Positions 1 through 9,357 are shown, counted from the first letter of the stretch. The stretch is 56,955 bases of DNA from CAZKWG01 sp964615375 (GCA_964615375.1 CAZTOW010000060.1:1-56955), one strand, 5' to 3'. Notes: generated by a model from the letters alone, not told the origin. Numbers and translations: made by a program.

Positions 1-6
1 CTACGC

Positions 7-516
7 CTACGCGGAAATCCAACCCGAGAGAGGAGGTGACCCCTGGAATGTGGGGAGGATCTCCACCTGATCGATGAGCCAGATCAGGTCCGACGTGTCC
101 GCCAGCCCGAGCGCCCAGGCCCGCCTGCGCTTCTGGTCGGCCGGGACGGCCCTGAGCTGACGCAGCGCCGCGGCGCTCGTGCCCAGCCCGCCCAGCAGCC
201 TCTCCACGGCGGCCCTGGCGGCGTCGAACTGGGCGCCGAACAGCGTCTGCTGGTCCGCCGACCCCGGGGCCGGCAGCCTGCGCGCTTCGGCATAGGCGGC
301 CAGGACCTCGGCGTGGGCCCGCGCCAGGAGGCAGGCGCCACCCTCCTCCGTGTGGGTCGCGCGCTCCAGCAGGGCGCCTCTGGGCAGGGCCAGCGCGGTC
401 TCCAGGCGGTCGGGCCCGAGCGGCTGGCCGCCCACGGTGACGCTCAGCGAGCAGAAGCGCAGGAGGTCGACCAGGTAAGCCTGGGGGCTGAGGGCGTTGG
501 GTCCGAGGTTGGGCAT
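7..516 (-). CDS. Short protein with a TcA-type N-terminal motif (possible truncated Tc toxin A subunit)
   Basis: The protein has 169 residues from the ATG at 516; a TTG at 576 would add 20. Near its start it reads LSPQAYLVDLLRF, which matches the S-P-x-A-Y-L-x-D-L-L signature near the N-terminus of Tc toxin A subunits. The rest is Ala/Leu/Arg-rich and probably helical, with no other motif I recognise. TcA proteins normally exceed 2000 residues, so this is either a broken gene or an unrelated short protein. The TAG stop at 7-9 is six bases from the window edge, so continuation in another frame cannot be judged. It lies about 190 bp downstream of the TcB-TcC gene on the same strand, where a TcA partner would be plausible. 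The family call rests on one motif and position. Confidence 0.4.
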   Translation of the reverse strand: MPNLGPNALSPQAYLVDLLRFCSLSVTVGGQPLGPDRLETALALPRGALLERATHTEEGGACLLARAHAEVLAAYAEARRLPAPGSADQQTLFGAQFDAARAAVERLLGGLGTSAAALRQLRAVPADQKRRRAWALGLADTSDLIWLIDQVEILPTFQGSPPLSGWISA

Positions 517-703
517 GGGGGTTCCGGGATGGGTTTGGGTGGAGATGTTGGCTCTATTAGGGCGCTGCGTTGTCAATCGTCACGCTGTGATACCTGGCCT
601 CACTCCATTGAACGACTTGACAAGTCGGCATGCGCTGCCTCCCCTCAAATCCGACTGCTCGAGTTCTAGGGGAGTCCAAAGGCTTGCCTGAGACTGCCTG
701 TCA

Positions 704-3700
704 TCATCTGCTCCCTTTCTTGGTCACGAGACCAGGTTCCTCGACTTTCGATCGCGCCTCTCGCTCTTTCCCTTCGACGCAGCCAGAGTATTGAGGGGAG
801 TCCTCGGTGTAGAATACGCTGCAGAGCACCTTGGGGTCTTCTCTTTGGATCCCAGCGTCACCGCCGGCAATGGCACCTTGAATGAACAGTGACGTTAGTG
901 GCAGCATGTAGGCGACGGGGCCGGTGAGGATGCCGATGGGAGTGAATACCTCAATGAAGGTCCCGCCGCTGAATAATATACTGCCGAATTCCCATGCTGC
1001 AGAAAAGACTTTGTTCCAGGCGTTGATTTGCTGTAATGTTGGATCGTTCGACCCTGATGTAAACAGGTCGACAAGGGCCGAACTGAGCTGGCCGACGCCC
1101 AGGGTCAGTGCGCCTCCACCACCGCCACTCCCGCGGAAGGCACTGGAGGTTGAATCGTAGAATGAGAGACTTGTAAGGCCAAAAGAAAGCACGTCGAAGT
1201 ACCGCGCAACCTCCTGTTGTCTCTGATAGGACTCTCTTGCACCAGGCGGAAGATTGACTGTAATTGGCTGGGGTTCGAAAACCAGTTCCTGCACCTCAGC
1301 CGGAGCTTCATTGGTAGGATCGGAGCGTTCCGCTTCATTTCCGGTCTCATCAGCCCCCCCCTTTGCACCAGGCGGAAGATCGACTGTCATGAGCTGGGGT
1401 TCGAAAACCAGTTCCTGCACCTCAGCCGGAGCTTCATTGGTAGGATCGGAGCGTTCCGCTTCATTTCCGGTCTCATCAGACCACCCCACCGGATTCCCCT
1501 TACAGAACACATAGAGGTTCGGCCCGTCCACCAGCCCCGCCGGATCCGGGCTCACCCAGCGGCACATCCACGGCGCGTAGTACCTCGCCCCGTGATACCC
1601 GAGGCCCGTCTCGGCATCTCGGGCCTTGCCCTGGAACCGGTATCGCTTCCTCGCGAAACACCCGAAGCTCGTCTCTCCGTAGGGCGTGAACTCCTCCCCG
1701 CGGATCTCCACGCCCGCCTCATCCAGGGTGAAGATGCAGCTCTGGCGGGCGTCGTTCACCTGGATCTGCACCGCGGGCCCCTCGTCGCCAGGCGCGGGCG
1801 GGCCGCTGCGCACCAGGGCCACCCGCTTGACGCCGTCCGTCACATGCACGACCCGGTTCTCGCCCGCCTCGTCGCCGGACCAGCGCAGGGCCTCGTAGGC
1901 CCCGTCGATCCAGGTGCTGACCTCGACGCTGGCGCCGCGCCGCACGAGGCGCTTGACCCGCTTGCCGGCCGCGTCGTACACCGTGGCCGAGCGCGCGCCG
2001 CCGTCCTCGCGAAAGCGGATCAGCGAGCCGAAGGCGTCCCAGACGAAGCTGCGCGTGCCCTGCTCGCGGATCAGGTGGCCGGCGGCGTCGTAGGCGTGGG
2101 TGTCGGCGCCTCCCGGACCGTCGCTCAGCCGGACCAGCTGGTTGCGCTGATCCGCCAGCGCGAAGGTCCGCGTCCAGCCGGCCCAGCTGACGCCGCTGGC
2201 GCTCACGGTCGCCGCGCGGTGGACCAGCGCGCGCAGGTTGCCCGCCAGATCATAGGTGTAAAGCTCAGTATAGGGTCGGGTCTCGCTCGGTGCGCTCGCC
2301 CGCTGCGGCACCCCTCCCGCGCCGTAGCGATCGCCGGGCCAGGCCCAGGCCGTCTCGCGGCCCTTCGCCTCGCGCCCGGTCGCCCGGACCAGCCGACCGA
2401 GCGGATCGTAGTCGAACTCGCGCACCAGCGCGTCGGCGCCCCCCATCCAGCCGAGCACGCCCGAGCCGGGCGCGGAGTCCACCTGGAGTCTTAGCTCACC
2501 GTCCAGGTCGTAGGTGAAGGCGCTGTCCAGCAGCGGCGCCCCCGGGTCGGAGGGGACCCAGGGCTGGTCCCCGGCGCCCGCGCGCCAGCGCTCGACCCGG
2601 TGGCGCAGGGTGCGGCCGGTGGCGCGATCGGTGGCGACCCGGGACATCCAGCCGTTGCCGTACACGGTGAGCGCGCGCTGGCCGCGGGCGTCGCTGGCCA
2701 TGTGCCGGACGATCTCGAGGCCGTCCAGGGCGACCGCCTGCAGGGCCCCGGACCGGCCGTAGCGCGCCAGGAGCTCGGGCCGGCGGCCCTGGGCGTCGGC
2801 GGGCAGCTCCACCCGCCAGGCGCGCCCCAGGGCGTCCCGCGAGGTGGTGGTGAGGAAGCGCTCCGCGCGACGATCGGCGGCGCTGTCGTCTCCCAGCAGC
2901 GCGGGCTCGCCCCCTTCCCAGCCCGGGTGCGACCCGCCCTCCAGGATGCCCGCCAGCACGGCGTCGCAGACGGGGAGGCGCGCCACCTCGGCGGGCTGGC
3001 CGCCGAGGTCATAGGCCAGGATCTCCACCCGACCGGCGGGATCCCAGCTCGTCGCCAGCCGGCCCAGGGTCCTGCGCCGCGCCGCCTCGGCGCGCCGCGC
3101 CGGATCCTGCGCGGGGTCCCCGCCGTCGCCATACGCGTACCGGCACTGCAAGGTGCGCGGCTGGTCGGCGCCGTCGCGGGCCCAGACCTCCGCGGCGCGC
3201 CCCGCGGCGTCGTAGCGCGTCCAGACCTCGGCGCCGCGCGCGTCCACGCTCAGGAGGGGCGCGCCGGCGGCGTCGAGGACCTGCCGCCGCTCGCCCGCGT
3301 CCAGGGTCCAGCTCCACCAGGCGCGGTTGAGCAGATCGTAGCGCGCCCGCGCCGCCACGCGCCCCAGGGGGTCGATGACGGCGGTGGCCCGGCCGCGCGC
3401 GTTGAGCACGGTGGTGGTGCTCACCTCGATGATCGGCCCGTCGGCGACCTCGCGGGTCCGGGCGACGGCGCGCCAGGGCCGGCCCAGGGCGTCCACCTCG
3501 ACGCTGGAGGGCGTGTCCCAGCAGAGGCTGGCGGACCGACTGTCGACGGGGTGGGTGCGAGCGCCGTTGTCCAGCGGGCTCCAGGTCCACTGCTCCCAGG
3601 GGTTGGGCGTGAAGTCGTCGGGGCCCGCGCCGGTGGGGCGCCCGTGGACGGTGCGGAGCTGCGCGCCGTCGGGGCGGGTGACGCAGACGGCGCGGCCCAG

Positions 3701-6700
3701 GGCGTCATAGGTGGTGCGCATGGCGAGGCCCACCGCCGACTGGCCGGCGAGATCTGCCTCGTGCGCGGCGTCGCGCCAGGTGAAGCCCCGGCTGAAGAAG
3801 GGCTCGTAGGCCGCGATGACCCTGCCTTTGTCATCGTACTCGGTCCAGCCGCTCACGCGCACGAAGGGCTCTGCGCCCTCCTGCACCAGCCGTGGCGCGC
3901 CCGCCCCTGCCGCACGATCGGCCGGCAGGCCGGCCCCGCCCCAGGGATCCACCCCCAGTCGTTGCGCGTCGGCGCGGGTTCGGGTCTGCAGCGGGCGCCC
4001 CAGGCCGTCGCTGTAGACGACCTCCTCGATGATCTCCGCGTCGCTGGCGCGCGGGTCGGCGGTGTGCCAGACGCTGAGCCGGGTGCGGGACGAGAGGGGC
4101 TGGCCCGCCCGGTCCCAGGCCTCCAGGTCCTGCTCGTAGGTGGTCGAGGGCCGATCTTCGCGATCGCCTCCCCCCTGCGGGTCGAGCACCCAGGCGGCGC
4201 TCAGGGACCCCAGGGGGCTGTAGGCCGCCCGGCGCACCAGCCCGTTGGGATCTCGGATGGAGGCCGGCTGGAGCGTGCGCTCGTCCACCTCGACGACCGT
4301 GTCCAGCCCCACCGGATCGGTGACCCGGGCGGTCAGGTGGTGCCACCGATCACAGGTCACGGTGGAGGTGCGTCCCATGGGGTCGCGGCTCGCCACCAGC
4401 AGCCCGAGGCCGGCGCCCTGCTGCACGTCGAGGGCGCGCGCCTCCGAGCAGATCCACAGGCCGGGCTCGCCGCCCTCGACGTCCAGCAGGTAGCCGTGCT
4501 CTCCCGCCAGCGGCTCGACCTGATCCGCGGGGCTCACCAGGGTCAGGGTGCGCACCGCCGCACCCCAGGGACCGATCACGCCCAGCGCCTCACCGGTGAA
4601 GGCGGGCCCGTCGTAGAGGGTCAGCGTCTGGCCGTCGAGCCGGAGATTCAAGGCCGAATCAGGCGCACTCTCGAGGGCCAGATCCACCAGCTCGGACACG
4701 CTCAGCCGCTGGCGCGGCTCGAGGGCGTAGCGGGTCTCGCGGAAGCTCAGGGCGCCCAGCAGCAGCCCGGCCTCGTCGCGGCCGGCGCGCTCGGTTCGGG
4801 TCAGGGTGGCCAGGGTCGGCGCTTCGGTGGTGTGCGCGGCCAGGGGCGCCAGCGGGTCCTGGCCGCGGGGCAGGGCCAGGCTCAGGTGGGTGGTGGGGAG
4901 GCCCCAGGCGTCGGGGTGGGCGCTCCACTCGAGCCTGGTGCGTGGCTCGTCGCCGCGCTCCCAGAGGGTCTCGCGGCCGGCGGCGGTGAAGGGCTGAAAG
5001 GCCAGGAAGGTGGCCGCGCTCCCGGCGGCGCGCTCTGGATCCAGCGCGCGCCCCTCCTCCACCGGCAGGCTGAGGGTCAGGGACTCGGTCACGCTCATCG
5101 GTCGGCCCTGGCGCGGGCCGCCGTCCAGGGAGTAGACCTCGACGCGCAGGGTGGTCCCGCGCTGGGCCCGCAGCAGCTCGTGCCGGGCGCGCCCCCTCAG
5201 GCCCTCAGCCCAGACCGTATAGCCCGGAGGGGCCGAGAGCAGGCTGGGACCCCACGGCTCGCGCCAGTACTCGCTGGAGTGGTCTCGGGTGCTCCAGCTC
5301 CCCGCGCCGTCGGGCACCGGGCCGGTGTGAAACCAGGTGCGCGTCTCGAGGGGCGGGGAGCCGGCGCCGTCGGCGTCCCATCGGGTGACCTTTCCGAAGC
5401 CGCGAAATTCCCGATCCAGGCCGTCCCACACGCCGTGCTCGTAGCGGTAGCGGGTGGTGATCGAGGTCCCTGAGAAGCGCTCATCACTGCGAACGCTGGC
5501 GACAACCAGGACTGGAAAGGGCAGGCCGGCGCCGGGCTCCAGGCCGCGGGGGCCGGGCTGGCGCGCGCTGGAGGTGTAGGTGACGGTCGTCGTGGCGCCC
5601 CGGTGGTTGTCCATCCCGGTGAGCAGGTAGGGCCTCACGCCGTCGGTGAGATCGAGGAAGTACCAGCCCGGCCGGCCGTCTCCGGCGTTGTCGCGCGTCC
5701 AGAGCAGGCCGGGGACGCCGCTCCCCAGCAGGTCCACCAGGCGGAGCGCGCTCTGGCCGTGGACCCGTGGGGTGCCCAGCAGCTCGACGGGCTCGCCGAG
5801 CGCCTCACCCTGGTTCAACCAGATCCGCACTCGGCCGTCTTCGACGTAGATCAGGTCGTCGGCGCCGTCGCCGTCCACGTCGCCCAGCAGCACGCGCCGC
5901 GGGTCGAAGCCCTCGGGCAGCCGGCCGGGGATGGCCAGGGTCGAGGCCGGGCCGAACTCGCCCCGCCCCAGGCCTGCGTACACTGTAAGACCGCCCTCCT
6001 GCACGAGCACCAGGTCCGGCATGCCGTCCCCGCTGAGGTCCGCGAGGTGGAGCCGTGGATCGGTGAAAGAGAGCCCCGGCGGCGCCGAGCGCGGTCGCCG
6101 GCCTGGCGCCCATCGCCCCTCGCGGTCGGCGAGGTAGACCCGCGGGGAGGCCCCCAGACACAGGGCGTCGGCGACGCCGTCACCGTCGAGATCGACCAGG
6201 CGAAGCTCGGGATCTCCGTCGGGGAAGCTGGGGGCCGTGGGGTGGTGACGATAGCGCGAGGCCTCGAAGCCGCCCGAGGGCCCGAGGCTGTAGCTGCCCG
6301 AGCTTTCCCCCCGGGTGACCAGCAGCTCGATCCGGCCGTCGCCGTCCGCGTCGAGGAGCTGCACGCCCGGGGTGCCCAGCGCGACGCCGGCTGGCGCCAA
6401 CCCCAGGGGGCGAGGCCCCTCGAAGCAGCCTTCGCCGAGGTTTCTCCAGACGCGGGCGCGCCCCGGGGCCAGCTCGATCAGGTCCGGCAGGCCGTCCCCG
6501 TTCAGATCCACCAGGGCCACGCTGGGATCGGACAGGGCCGTCGTCGGCGCGCCCTGCACGGGCACCAGCGCCCGCGCGATGGGGGAGAAGCCGCTGTATC
6601 GCAGCTCCAGCGGAGGGTTGCGCTCGACGCTGGCGCCGTCCTCGCCGTAGACCTGGATCTTCGTCAGCAGGGATCGCCGGTTGCCCTCGGCCTGGGCATA

Positions 6701-7522
6701 GGTGAGCGCCACCCCGCGCCACAGGTGCTCGGCCCGCTCGCCGGTGCGGATCTCGATCCGGCGGACCCGGCGCGTGGTGCGGACGGGGAAGCCCGCGCGG
6801 GCCACCGTGAAGGGGTCGGGCCGGTCCTCGTAGACCAGCCGCACCCGCACGCGGTAGCGGCGATCGTCGCCGTCCCCCAGATCGACGTAGCGGATCTCGC
6901 TCAGGTAGAGCTGGGGCCCGTCGTGGCGCGCGTAGGCGTACTCGACCCGGTTGCCGTAGGCGTCCTCGGTGCGGCTGAGCGCCCAGGAGAAGATCTGGTC
7001 GGGCAGATCGGGGTCCGCCACGACCGCCTCTACCCCATCCACGGTCGCGCCATATACGCTGCGCCGGCCATCCTGGGTGCAGACCTGCCAGGTGCCGCCC
7101 CGACCGAGGCCGATCCGCTCGATTCGGGCGTGCAGCCCCTCCACCCGGGGTTGATACAGGACCCGCTCGCCCACGCGCCGGGGCACGAGCTCCTCGGCGC
7201 CCGACAGCACCATCCTGTCGGCGTCGGCGGCGAAGGGGTCCGCGTCCCGATAGCGCGGCAGGCCCCGCTCGGTGCGCCGCGAGATCTCGGGCACGTCCAG
7301 GCTCCACCCCAACCCGAAGGGGCCCTGGGGCGCGCCGCTGCTGTAGCGCAGCGTGAGCGAGGGCGTGAGGCCCGCGCGGCCGGGAGGCAGGGGCAGTGGA
7401 AAGCTCAGGTTCCCCGTACCCGACTGCGGGTCGGCGCCGAAGGTCTCGCCCAGCCCGGCGATGGCGCCACCGCCGCGAGGGAGCGTGGGCGCCAGGGTGG
7501 TGCTTCCGGTAGAGGTGGACAT
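704..7522 (-). CDS. Tc toxin TcB-TcC fusion: SpvB / VCBS / TcdB-mid / RHS-repeat protein
   Basis: This 2272-residue protein is a cocoon-forming Tc toxin B-C fusion. About residues 10-290 are an SpvB domain (GAIAGLGETFGADP, then PFGLGWSLDVPEI). Next come FG-GAP/VCBS modules (DLNGDGLPDLI, DVDGDGADDLI) to about 640 and a TcdB middle domain (GMDNHRGATTTVTY, REFRGFGKVTRWD) to about 830, then YD/RHS repeats. The RHS core ends with DPAGLVDGPNLYVF around residue 2000, the region that self-cleaves in known TcC proteins to release the C-terminal toxin. The 258-residue tip beyond it is lower in GC, carries a tandem 42-residue duplication and a Gly-rich stretch, and has hydrophobic segments; its activity is unknown. 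The ATG at 7522 sits 10 residues before the conserved domain. A GTG at 7570 would add 16 residues and lies nearer the candidate -10 element at 7585-7590. Neither has a clear Shine-Dalgarno. Confidence 0.88.
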   Translation of the reverse strand: MSTSTGSTTLAPTLPRGGGAIAGLGETFGADPQSGTGNLSFPLPLPPGRAGLTPSLTLRYSSGAPQGPFGLGWSLDVPEISRRTERGLPRYRDADPFAADADRMVLSGAEELVPRRVGERVLYQPRVEGLHARIERIGLGRGGTWQVCTQDGRRSVYGATVDGVEAVVADPDLPDQIFSWALSRTEDAYGNRVEYAYARHDGPQLYLSEIRYVDLGDGDDRRYRVRVRLVYEDRPDPFTVARAGFPVRTTRRVRRIEIRTGERAEHLWRGVALTYAQAEGNRRSLLTKIQVYGEDGASVERNPPLELRYSGFSPIARALVPVQGAPTTALSDPSVALVDLNGDGLPDLIELAPGRARVWRNLGEGCFEGPRPLGLAPAGVALGTPGVQLLDADGDGRIELLVTRGESSGSYSLGPSGGFEASRYRHHPTAPSFPDGDPELRLVDLDGDGVADALCLGASPRVYLADREGRWAPGRRPRSAPPGLSFTDPRLHLADLSGDGMPDLVLVQEGGLTVYAGLGRGEFGPASTLAIPGRLPEGFDPRRVLLGDVDGDGADDLIYVEDGRVRIWLNQGEALGEPVELLGTPRVHGQSALRLVDLLGSGVPGLLWTRDNAGDGRPGWYFLDLTDGVRPYLLTGMDNHRGATTTVTYTSSARQPGPRGLEPGAGLPFPVLVVASVRSDERFSGTSITTRYRYEHGVWDGLDREFRGFGKVTRWDADGAGSPPLETRTWFHTGPVPDGAGSWSTRDHSSEYWREPWGPSLLSAPPGYTVWAEGLRGRARHELLRAQRGTTLRVEVYSLDGGPRQGRPMSVTESLTLSLPVEEGRALDPERAAGSAATFLAFQPFTAAGRETLWERGDEPRTRLEWSAHPDAWGLPTTHLSLALPRGQDPLAPLAAHTTEAPTLATLTRTERAGRDEAGLLLGALSFRETRYALEPRQRLSVSELVDLALESAPDSALNLRLDGQTLTLYDGPAFTGEALGVIGPWGAAVRTLTLVSPADQVEPLAGEHGYLLDVEGGEPGLWICSEARALDVQQGAGLGLLVASRDPMGRTSTVTCDRWHHLTARVTDPVGLDTVVEVDERTLQPASIRDPNGLVRRAAYSPLGSLSAAWVLDPQGGGDREDRPSTTYEQDLEAWDRAGQPLSSRTRLSVWHTADPRASDAEIIEEVVYSDGLGRPLQTRTRADAQRLGVDPWGGAGLPADRAAGAGAPRLVQEGAEPFVRVSGWTEYDDKGRVIAAYEPFFSRGFTWRDAAHEADLAGQSAVGLAMRTTYDALGRAVCVTRPDGAQLRTVHGRPTGAGPDDFTPNPWEQWTWSPLDNGARTHPVDSRSASLCWDTPSSVEVDALGRPWRAVARTREVADGPIIEVSTTTVLNARGRATAVIDPLGRVAARARYDLLNRAWWSWTLDAGERRQVLDAAGAPLLSVDARGAEVWTRYDAAGRAAEVWARDGADQPRTLQCRYAYGDGGDPAQDPARRAEAARRRTLGRLATSWDPAGRVEILAYDLGGQPAEVARLPVCDAVLAGILEGGSHPGWEGGEPALLGDDSAADRRAERFLTTTSRDALGRAWRVELPADAQGRRPELLARYGRSGALQAVALDGLEIVRHMASDARGQRALTVYGNGWMSRVATDRATGRTLRHRVERWRAGAGDQPWVPSDPGAPLLDSAFTYDLDGELRLQVDSAPGSGVLGWMGGADALVREFDYDPLGRLVRATGREAKGRETAWAWPGDRYGAGGVPQRASAPSETRPYTELYTYDLAGNLRALVHRAATVSASGVSWAGWTRTFALADQRNQLVRLSDGPGGADTHAYDAAGHLIREQGTRSFVWDAFGSLIRFREDGGARSATVYDAAGKRVKRLVRRGASVEVSTWIDGAYEALRWSGDEAGENRVVHVTDGVKRVALVRSGPPAPGDEGPAVQIQVNDARQSCIFTLDEAGVEIRGEEFTPYGETSFGCFARKRYRFQGKARDAETGLGYHGARYYAPWMCRWVSPDPAGLVDGPNLYVFCKGNPVGWSDETGNEAERSDPTNEAPAEVQELVFEPQLMTVDLPPGAKGGADETGNEAERSDPTNEAPAEVQELVFEPQPITVNLPPGARESYQRQQEVARYFDVLSFGLTSLSFYDSTSSAFRGSGGGGGALTLGVGQLSSALVDLFTSGSNDPTLQQINAWNKVFSAAWEFGSILFSGGTFIEVFTPIGILTGPVAYMLPLTSLFIQGAIAGGDAGIQREDPKVLCSVFYTEDSPQYSGCVEGKEREARSKVEEPGLVTKKGSR
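1239..1479 (-). repeat. Tandem direct duplication, 126-bp period, in the TcC tip
   Basis: Two nearly identical copies begin at 1239 and 1365. The period is 126 bp (42 codons), so the frame is kept, and the last few bases of the second copy are missing. The copies differ at only a few bases, indicating a recent event. Each encodes a module containing NEAERSDPTNEAPAEVQE directly after the RHS core, at the junction with the variable toxin tip. Confidence 0.95.
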
Positions 7523-7584
7523 TCGGATGGAACTCGCGCTGGCGCATGTAGGACTCAGCACGTCGCCCACGCGGCGACATGAAC

Positions 7585-7590
7585 ATCCTA
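7585..7590 (-). promoter_or_regulatory. Candidate -10 element TAGGAT for the Tc toxin gene
   Basis: Minus strand reads GATAGGAT. It matches the GNTANNNT pattern repeated upstream of other genes here and lies 14 nt before the GTG at 7570. No -35 box is visible. Confidence 0.4.
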
Positions 7591-7629
7591 TCAGAGGTTG
7601 ACCTGCGCACGACCAGCTCGTTGGTCTGC

Positions 7630-7635
7630 TATACT
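7630..7635 (+). promoter_or_regulatory. Candidate -10 element TATACT for the FG-GAP lipoprotein gene
   Basis: The sequence GCTATACT is close to the sigma-70 consensus and fits the GNTANNNT pattern. A TTGACC at 7598-7603 is too far away (26 bp) for a normal -35. The predicted leader of about 185 nt would include the hairpin at 7765-7801. Confidence 0.4.
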
Positions 7636-7764
7636 CGCCACACCAGCCTGCACCGAGCCCTCATGCATCCTCCCAGGAGAGTTCCCAGCGCTTGCGCCAG
7701 GCGGGGTCCCCGTGACTGGCCCCACCGCCATGCTGACCGTGGCGCGCGCGAGCACCCCCCGGGG

Positions 7765-7801
7765 CCGAATCCCGCCGGGGCGCCTACCCGGCGGGATTCG
7801 G
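7765..7801. promoter_or_regulatory. Perfect 15-bp inverted repeat with 7-nt loop in a 5' leader
   Basis: Arms CCGAATCCCGCCGGG (7765-7779) and CCCGGCGGGATTCGG (7787-7801) pair perfectly around a 7-nt loop. No T-tract follows, so it is not a classical terminator. It ends 17 nt before the GGAGGAG ribosome binding site at 7819-7825, so it could act as a leader structure, a regulator site or a factor-dependent stop. Confidence 0.75.
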
Positions 7802-7827
7802 AGGTCGAGCTGGTCCCCGGAGGAGCC

Positions 7828-9318
7828 ATGGCGCTGGTGATGTCCCGATGTCTCTGGTTCTTCATCATTGTCGAGACGCTGCCGGGTTGCTTCTTCGTGT
7901 CCAAGGAGGAGCTGGAAGCGCTCGAGGGCCGCGAGGAGGACAGCAGCGATGGGTCCGTCGACGACACGAGCGGGCCCCCTCCCGACGACACGAGCGGGCC
8001 CCCTCCCGACGACAGCGGAGACACCGGTACAGCCTACTCGAGCTGGGAGCTGGACACCGGGGAGCCCGCGGCGAGCTGGGAGCTCGACGCCGGTGAGGGG
8101 CCCCGCTACTACGGCGTCACGACCGGCTGGGATCTCACGGGCGATGGCTGGACGGATCTCGCCCTCGGAGAGACCTACCTGGACGGCGGCAGCTACACCC
8201 GCGGCCGCGTGAGCCTGTACGCGGGCCCCGTGGAGTCCGGGGGCGTGGTCGGGGATGCGGATGTCGTGCTGCGAAGCGACGACGAATTCGCGATGGTGGG
8301 CTGGGGCCTGGACAGCGCGGGTGACAGGACCGACGACGACAGCGCTGTGCTCATCATCAACGCGCCTACCTGGACCGGGGACGGGTCAACCGGCGGCGGG
8401 GCCGCCTTCGTGCTGGTGGGTCCCCTCGAAGGCGTATCCATTGATGTGGAGGATGCCTGCGCCATCTGCGTGGTCGCCGCGGATGAAGACTGGGGTGGGC
8501 TGAAGGCGCACCCCGCCGTCTCGGCCGGCGACGTGAACGGCGACGGGACCGAGGATCTGGCGATGGGCTGGTTCAGGGACCCTGGCACCGGTTATGGTGT
8601 CTGGGATGTCTACCTCTTTTCGGATGGCGGACCCGACACGACGTCCGAGGACGCCACCGCGTCCACCTTCGGGTTGGACGGCTGGGAGGAGGTCCAGTAC
8701 GATGGAAACGACGAGTGGCTCGCTGGAGGACGAGATCCTTCAGGTGACGGCTACGACGACCTGCTGGTGGGGAAGTGGTTCGAGCGTACCTCTCCCTTTG
8801 GTGAGATCCGCCTCGTGGAGGGAAGTGGCGACGACCTCTCGACGCTCTTCGAGGACTACACGATCGTCGCCGAGGGCGACGGTGTCGGTGAGGAAGGTCT
8901 GGGCTTCGTCTGGGGCCAGGCGGGGGACGCCGGAGATCTGGTGTACTACACCGACGCCGAGTCCGGCCTGTACGTATATGGGGTGGATCAGGGCACGACG
9001 CAACTCCTCAGCGTCGACACCGACGCCGGCCAGTCCGCAAAGCTGGCAGGAGCGGGGGACGTCAACTCAGACGGCTTCGTCGACATCACCGTCAGCGTTC
9101 AGGTCGGTGAGGACGAGGCGTGCACCGCGGTCCTGGCTGGGCCGCTCCTCGACCGCACGACCGTGTCCTTGGAGGACACAGACTGGCTGGTCAACACCTC
9201 GGGCGAGGCTGGCTGGGTGAAGCTGGCCGACCTCTCGGCAGACGGCGTGAGCGACCTGCTGATCGTAGAGCACGCCGGGACCTCGGCCTGGCTGTACACC
9301 GGCAACCTGACGCCCTAG
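7828..9318 (+). CDS. FG-GAP/VCBS-repeat outer-surface lipoprotein
   Basis: A 496-residue lipoprotein. The ATG at 7828 follows a GGAGGAG site. A hydrophobic leader ends in the lipobox LPGC. A low-complexity linker follows with two exact 24-bp repeats (7960-8007) encoding DDTSGPPP, then DSGDTG. The body has FG-GAP-type calcium-binding loops (DVNGDGTEDLA, DVNSDGFVDIT, DLSADGVSDLL), so it is probably an integrin-alpha-like beta-propeller. Such proteins are exported to the cell surface and their ligands are usually unknown. It is divergent from the Tc toxin gene and has no obvious operon partner. Confidence 0.85.
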   Translation: MALVMSRCLWFFIIVETLPGCFFVSKEELEALEGREEDSSDGSVDDTSGPPPDDTSGPPPDDSGDTGTAYSSWELDTGEPAASWELDAGEGPRYYGVTTGWDLTGDGWTDLALGETYLDGGSYTRGRVSLYAGPVESGGVVGDADVVLRSDDEFAMVGWGLDSAGDRTDDDSAVLIINAPTWTGDGSTGGGAAFVLVGPLEGVSIDVEDACAICVVAADEDWGGLKAHPAVSAGDVNGDGTEDLAMGWFRDPGTGYGVWDVYLFSDGGPDTTSEDATASTFGLDGWEEVQYDGNDEWLAGGRDPSGDGYDDLLVGKWFERTSPFGEIRLVEGSGDDLSTLFEDYTIVAEGDGVGEEGLGFVWGQAGDAGDLVYYTDAESGLYVYGVDQGTTQLLSVDTDAGQSAKLAGAGDVNSDGFVDITVSVQVGEDEACTAVLAGPLLDRTTVSLEDTDWLVNTSGEAGWVKLADLSADGVSDLLIVEHAGTSAWLYTGNLTP

Positions 9319-9357
9319 CGCGCCGACGCTGGCGGGCTGGTGTGACTCGTCAACACC

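Larger units (their letters stand above)
7523..7827. other. Divergent intergenic region between the Tc toxin gene and an FG-GAP lipoprotein gene
   Basis: About 300 bp without a credible gene. It holds two divergent candidate -10 elements (7585-7590 minus, 7630-7635 plus) and a perfect 15-bp inverted repeat (7765-7801) just before the ribosome binding site of the plus-strand gene. The lipoprotein frame stays open through here, but the residues upstream of 7828 are Arg/Pro-rich and unlike a real N-terminus. Confidence 0.6.

Noticed and set aside
613..627. Small palindrome (CGACTT, 3-nt loop, AAGTCG) between the Tc toxin gene and the TcA-like gene
   Set aside because: Six-bp stem with no T-run or partner site; too weak to call a terminator or operator.
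2600..7582. Very long open frames on the plus strand antisense to the Tc toxin gene
   Set aside because: Gly/Ala/Arg/Pro/His-rich shadow translations expected in high-GC DNA; no domain, no ribosome binding site, and the minus strand has clear SpvB/RHS motifs.
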